From positions 1 through 50,998 of the IMG/VR virus record IMGVR_UViG_3300042517_001594: 50,998 nucleotides of DNA. One strand, given 5' to 3'. The stretch is from a virus. The position numbers and the translations under genes are program-made. Within the stretch, counting starts at the first letter, position 1; every line of letters begins with the position of its first letter. A model generated the notes under the pieces. It searched no databases, was not told the DNA's origin, and saw nothing but the letters and a program-made list of their open reading frames with translations. This document shows positions 48,537-50,998 of this stretch, in pieces.

Positions 48537-49805
48537 TCACCCTGCGTCGCGGCACACCGGCGTCACAATGCACAGCATCAGGTGCGTCTTCTCCGCGTCT
48601 GCACGCGGTGAAACGCCTTCCATTCTGAGGATTGTGATTCCTCGGGTCGCGGGTTCGAACCCCGTCATTCGCCCCAACAGAACACCCGAAACCCCCGGAA
48701 ACACCGGGGGTTTTTCATTTGCCCCGCCGGCCGCGCTGTCCATCCTGTCCACCGTGTCCAACCTCTCCGGCACACCGGCGTCACACTCTGTGGCCAAGAC
48801 TGCGAGGTGATCCGCAGTCAGGCGCCCGTACACGCGCTGCAGCATGGTGGTCGTGGCGTGGCCCATCATCGGCGCCAGGTACTCCAGCGGCTGGCCGGAC
48901 AGGCGCCCCCACATTCCGAACGTGCGCCGCAGGTCGTTGGTGCTCACCGGTGCCACGGGGTGCCCGGTTGCCTCGGTGGCGCGCGCGCAGGCGGCCCGCA
49001 GGTCCCGGTTCACGTTCTGCCAGGGCAGGAACAGCGCGCCCTCCACGCCGGCCGCGTGCTTGGCGGTGAACGCCAACAGGTCCCGTTGCCATGGCATCAC
49101 CACCGGCACCTGCCGCATGCGGGTGACGCGCTTGTGCCCGCGGACCTGGACCAGCGTGGCGCCCACGTCCCCGCGCTGCGCCGCATCCGTCTCGCTCCAG
49201 TTGGCGGAGGTGGCCACGGCAAACGCCACCCGCGCGGCCCGGTCCGGGGTCAGCTGTTCCAGCAGGGCGCGCAGCTCCCATGGGCGCAGCCATCGGTCCC
49301 GGGGCTGGTAGTCGCCCGCCAGGGACGGCGGCATCACCGCGGCCAGGTCGCCCACCCACAGGCCCCGGCGCTTGGCCAGTTGCAGCGCCTGGGAGAGCAC
49401 CACCAGCTCCTTTTGGATGGTGGTGTCCCGCGCATCCTCGCTGCGACGCTGGGACACGTAGGCGTCCACCGCGGCGGGGGTGAGCGCGCGCATGGGCACG
49501 TCCAACAGACGTACCAGGTGGCCCGCCTTGGAGCGGTAGAAGGTGAGGGTGGCGGGCCGGCGCTTACTCGCGCCCACCTCCTCTTCCTTCAGCGCAATGA
49601 CGGCATCCAGCGCATCGGTCAGGCGGGCTTGCGCCTGGGCTGCGTGATGCGGATTCGCGGCTTCCCGTTCGAGCCGCCGGGCAACAATCGCAGCTGCGGC
49701 CTTGTCCGTGCAGTGCGTGGAGACGCGCTGCGCCTGCCCGTGGGCGTCGTAGACACGCGTCCACCAGATGCGCCCTCGGAGATACAGCCGGTCTCGCCCT
49801 GGCAT
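48537..49805 (-). CDS. int: Tyrosine integrase whose 3' end contains attP
   Basis: Encodes 422 residues from MPGRDRLYLRGRIWW. N-terminal DNA-binding and core-binding regions precede the catalytic domain. Visible catalytic elements are Arg 293 in TNDLRRTF (its first residue Asn replaces the usual His), His 316 in MMGHATTT and Tyr 326 in MLQRVYGRL. The first catalytic Arg, expected in TG(A)RWSE, is Asn 202 here (TSANWSE; codon AAC). Residues about 365-372 are encoded by the terminator and about 377-393 by the tRNA-His fragment, so integration would exchange the last 30 residues. It is convergent with the late operon. Confidence 0.9.
   Translation of the reverse strand: MPGRDRLYLRGRIWWTRVYDAHGQAQRVSTHCTDKAAAAIVARRLEREAANPHHAAQAQARLTDALDAVIALKEEEVGASKRRPATLTFYRSKAGHLVRLLDVPMRALTPAAVDAYVSQRRSEDARDTTIQKELVVLSQALQLAKRRGLWVGDLAAVMPPSLAGDYQPRDRWLRPWELRALLEQLTPDRAARVAFAVATSANWSETDAAQRGDVGATLVQVRGHKRVTRMRQVPVVMPWQRDLLAFTAKHAAGVEGALFLPWQNVNRDLRAACARATEATGHPVAPVSTNDLRRTFGMWGRLSGQPLEYLAPMMGHATTTMLQRVYGRLTADHLAVLATECDAGVPERLDTVDRMDSAAGGANEKPPVFPGVSGVLLGRMTGFEPATRGITILRMEGVSPRADAEKTHLMLCIVTPVCRDAG
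48627..48676 (+). other. attP core: 3' half of a tRNA-His(GTG) gene
   Basis: The sequence folds as anticodon stem GAGGA/TCCTC with loop TTGTGAT (anticodon GTG), variable loop, T-arm with TTCGAAC loop, then 3' acceptor strand CATTCGC, discriminator C73 and encoded CCA. C73 is specific to tRNA-His. The 5' half (acceptor start and D-arm) is absent. This is the expected form of attP for a phage that integrates in the 3' end of a tRNA gene and restores it. It overlaps the int reading frame. Confidence 0.88.
48689..48715 (+). terminator. Strong intrinsic terminator downstream of attP
   Basis: AAACCCCCGG - AAACA - CCGGGGGTTT forms a 10-bp perfect stem followed by TTTTT on the plus strand. It ends the rightward transcript, and after integration would end the restored tRNA-His transcript. 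The A tract before the stem lets it work on the minus strand as well. It lies inside the int reading frame. Confidence 0.88.
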
Positions 49806-49978
49806 TGGTACGCCTCCCAGGCCGCTTCCCAGACGTCCAGCGGCAGGCGCAGGGCAGCACGGCAACCGGGCGCCCGTCCACGTGCGCGCGCCACCTCCAG
49901 CATCAGGCGGTAGGCCAGTGCTCGGCTGATGCTGTGGCGGGCCGCCACGTCGGAAGCGGTGAGGTCTGGGGTGTTCAT
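49619..49978 (-). CDS. Excisionase-like helix-turn-helix protein
   Basis: Encodes 119 residues from MNTPDLTASDVAARHSISRA. The first 55 residues look like an excisionase/MerR-type winged helix (LTASDVAARHSISRALAYRL; a basic wing with LPLDVWEAAWEAY). The C-terminal 62 codons overlap the start of int in another frame (49619-49805), which is long for such overlaps. It may direct excision together with Int. The overlapping tail is basic and may be non-essential. Confidence 0.6.
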   Translation of the reverse strand: MNTPDLTASDVAARHSISRALAYRLMLEVARARGRAPGCRAALRLPLDVWEAAWEAYQCQGETGCISEGASGGRVSTTPTGRRSASPRTARTRPQLRLLPGGSNGKPRIRITQPRRKPA

Positions 49979-50065
49979 GCGGGGTGCCCTCCGCGGATGG
50001 AGTGCGTGTCCCGGGGCGGCGCTGGAAGCGGAAAACCGCGCCACCGCGTCACGTGCCGGGGTGGT

Positions 50066-50629
50066 TCACGGGTGGGAGAAGAACTGCACCGGGCGCTGGC
50101 CGAAGCCCTCAGCCATGGACATGTCCCGCGCGCACCGGGCGCCAGCCTGGGCAATGCGCAGCTGGTCCGCGGTGTTCCCCGGGAGCACCACGCCCACGTG
50201 GCCGGGGCCAAGCTCATTCACCCAGCCGGCAACCACCGGGCGGCCTGCCGATGCATGCGCGGCGGCGGTGGCGCGGTCCACCCGCGTGTACCCCCAGGCA
50301 CCCTCAGGCCTTCGCATGGCGCGCACCAGCTCGTTGGCGCGGGTTTCGCGGGCGAGCCGGCCAGGCTGCGCGGGGGCATCCGCGGCATCCACCCAGTGCG
50401 GCACCTCCGCACCCATGGCGCACGTGAAGTCCCACAGGAAGATGTTGCAGTAGGTCAGCGTCCCGAGCGGCGCGTACCGTGGGGATGCTTCCGGCTGCAG
50501 CGCTGCCACCACCTCCAGGATGTGGGCGGGGTCGCGCGCGGTGGGCAGGCTATGCGGAAGGAGCCACAGCGGCAGCGGCCGCCAGCGTTCGTTCCGGTTG
50601 TTCAGCGCTTTAGCGAGCTGTGGGTGCAT
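50066..50629 (-). CDS. Cysteine-peptidase-like endolysin
   Basis: Encodes 187 residues. The fold pattern resembles CHAP/NlpC-P60 enzymes: catalytic Cys 61 in LTYCNIFLWDFTCAMG, then a strand-turn AGRPVVAGWVNELGPGHVGVV with His 144. It has no cell-wall-binding domain and no signal peptide, as is usual for phages of Gram-negative hosts. It would cleave peptidoglycan peptides or amide bonds at lysis. It is unusual that it sits in the leftward operon near int and not with the late genes. The start ATG has GAGG immediately upstream. Confidence 0.72.
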   Translation of the reverse strand: MHPQLAKALNNRNERWRPLPLWLLPHSLPTARDPAHILEVVAALQPEASPRYAPLGTLTYCNIFLWDFTCAMGAEVPHWVDAADAPAQPGRLARETRANELVRAMRRPEGAWGYTRVDRATAAAHASAGRPVVAGWVNELGPGHVGVVLPGNTADQLRIAQAGARCARDMSMAEGFGQRPVQFFSHP

Positions 50630-50669
50630 CCTCAGGGTGTGCTGGTCCCGGGGCGGCGTTGCCAGCGTG

Positions 50670-50930
50670 TCAGCGGATTTCCCGCGCGGTCATCTTCCAG
50701 CAGCGACCGCACTGCCACGCGGTGCGCACCACTGCCGGCTCCACGCGCTCAATGTTCTGGCACTCATCACCGCAGTGGGTGCAGCGCGTGCGGAAGATGC
50801 GCCACCCAGGCGCGGGGCCAATGGGCTCCGGCTCTGGTGTGCGGCGGCGCCATGCGCTGACCAGCACGTAGCGGATGGCGGCGTGAAGAGGCCAACCCAG
50901 GTTGAGCCACAGGAACAGGATGCGCCTCAT
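50670..50930 (-). CDS. Membrane-anchored zinc-ribbon protein across the window join
   Basis: Encodes 86 residues. The start (50930, equal to base 59) overlaps the stop of the gene at 56-727 by ATGA. Residues 4-26 are hydrophobic (ILFLWLNLGWPLHAAIRYVL), a possible membrane segment. The C-terminal half has CTHC (50-53), C57 and CGRC (74-77), a zinc ribbon. Upstream neighbour of the endolysin, so a link to lysis is possible but unproven. Confidence 0.72.
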   Translation of the reverse strand: MRRILFLWLNLGWPLHAAIRYVLVSAWRRRTPEPEPIGPAPGWRIFRTRCTHCGDECQNIERVEPAVVRTAWQCGRCWKMTAREIR

Positions 50931-50998
50931 GTGATCGCCCCCGGGTCAGGCCCACCGCAGCCCTGCACCTGCGCCGGACGCGGTTCCAGTTCCGCCAC
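50872..50998. repeat. Terminal direct repeat, right copy (assembly overlap)
   Basis: Exact second copy of bases 1-127. Removing one copy leaves a 50,871-bp circle. Features touching bases 1-127 exist once in the real molecule. Confidence 0.95.

Noticed and set aside
48570-48676. A complete tRNA-His gene
   Set aside because: The 5' acceptor strand and D-arm that should pair with CATTCGC and precede the anticodon arm are missing; only the 3' half is present, as for attP.
1-50998. CRISPR arrays, rRNA genes, insertion sequences and transposases
   Set aside because: No regularly spaced repeats, no rRNA-like sequence and no transposase motifs or flanking inverted repeats were found.

Overview
The window is one complete phage genome linearised at an arbitrary point. 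Bases 1-127 are repeated exactly as bases 50872-50998, and one gene runs across the join, so the real molecule is a circle (or circular permutation) of 50,871 bp. It is a temperate, tailed phage with a long tail (tail tube, gpG/gpGT-type chaperones and a 684-residue tape measure), most likely a siphovirus. The DNA is visibly rich in G+C (roughly two thirds). The host is probably a high-GC Gram-negative bacterium: there are exported proteins, good Shine-Dalgarno sites and a small single-domain endolysin. The integrase carries its attP site inside its own 3' end, as in Myxococcus phage Mx8. That hints at a myxobacterium but does not prove it.

Layout. A regulatory hub at about 18.3-21.1 kb separates two arms. 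The left arm is one leftward, almost gap-free operon running 18.3 kb -> 1 -> across the join -> 48.5 kb. It starts at a promoter with a perfect TTGACA -35 box. It encodes a zinc-finger protein with an SSB-like acidic tip, SSB, a RecT-type annealing protein, a Fe-S PD-(D/E)XK exonuclease, a C5 cytosine methyltransferase, a DnaN-like sliding clamp, a Toprim/primase-like protein, a RepA-like ATPase, RusA, a Gp37/Gp68 (DUF5131) protein, a RyR-domain protein, many small zinc-ribbon proteins, a cysteine-peptidase-like endolysin, an excisionase-like protein and a tyrosine integrase.

The hub holds an XRE repressor, an oppositely oriented membrane protein, a P22-type antirepressor, and a 575-bp gene-free stretch with repeats, palindromes and a strong rightward promoter. 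The right arm (21.1-48.5 kb, rightward) is the virion module: terminase, portal, MuF-like protein, virion morphogenesis protein, scaffold, capsid, small head proteins, a run of exported proteins including an SGNH esterase, connector and terminator, tail tube, chaperones, tape measure, tail tip and fibre proteins, and a cluster of small genes. A two-gene leftward XRE cassette is inserted between head genes. The arm ends in the 3' half of a tRNA-His gene (attP) and a strong intrinsic terminator.

How it works together. The repressor/antirepressor pair decides lysis versus lysogeny. The left operon supplies replication, recombination and excision. The right operon builds the particle. Integration uses a host tRNA-His(GTG) gene. 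Points worth a second look: attP inside int, an integrase lacking its first catalytic Arg, a DUF551 gene interrupted by an in-frame UGA, a probable -1 frameshift in the tail chaperone, one winged-helix module shared by the replication ATPase and the antirepressor, a phage sliding clamp, an SSB-tail mimic, and four exported proteins within the structural module.
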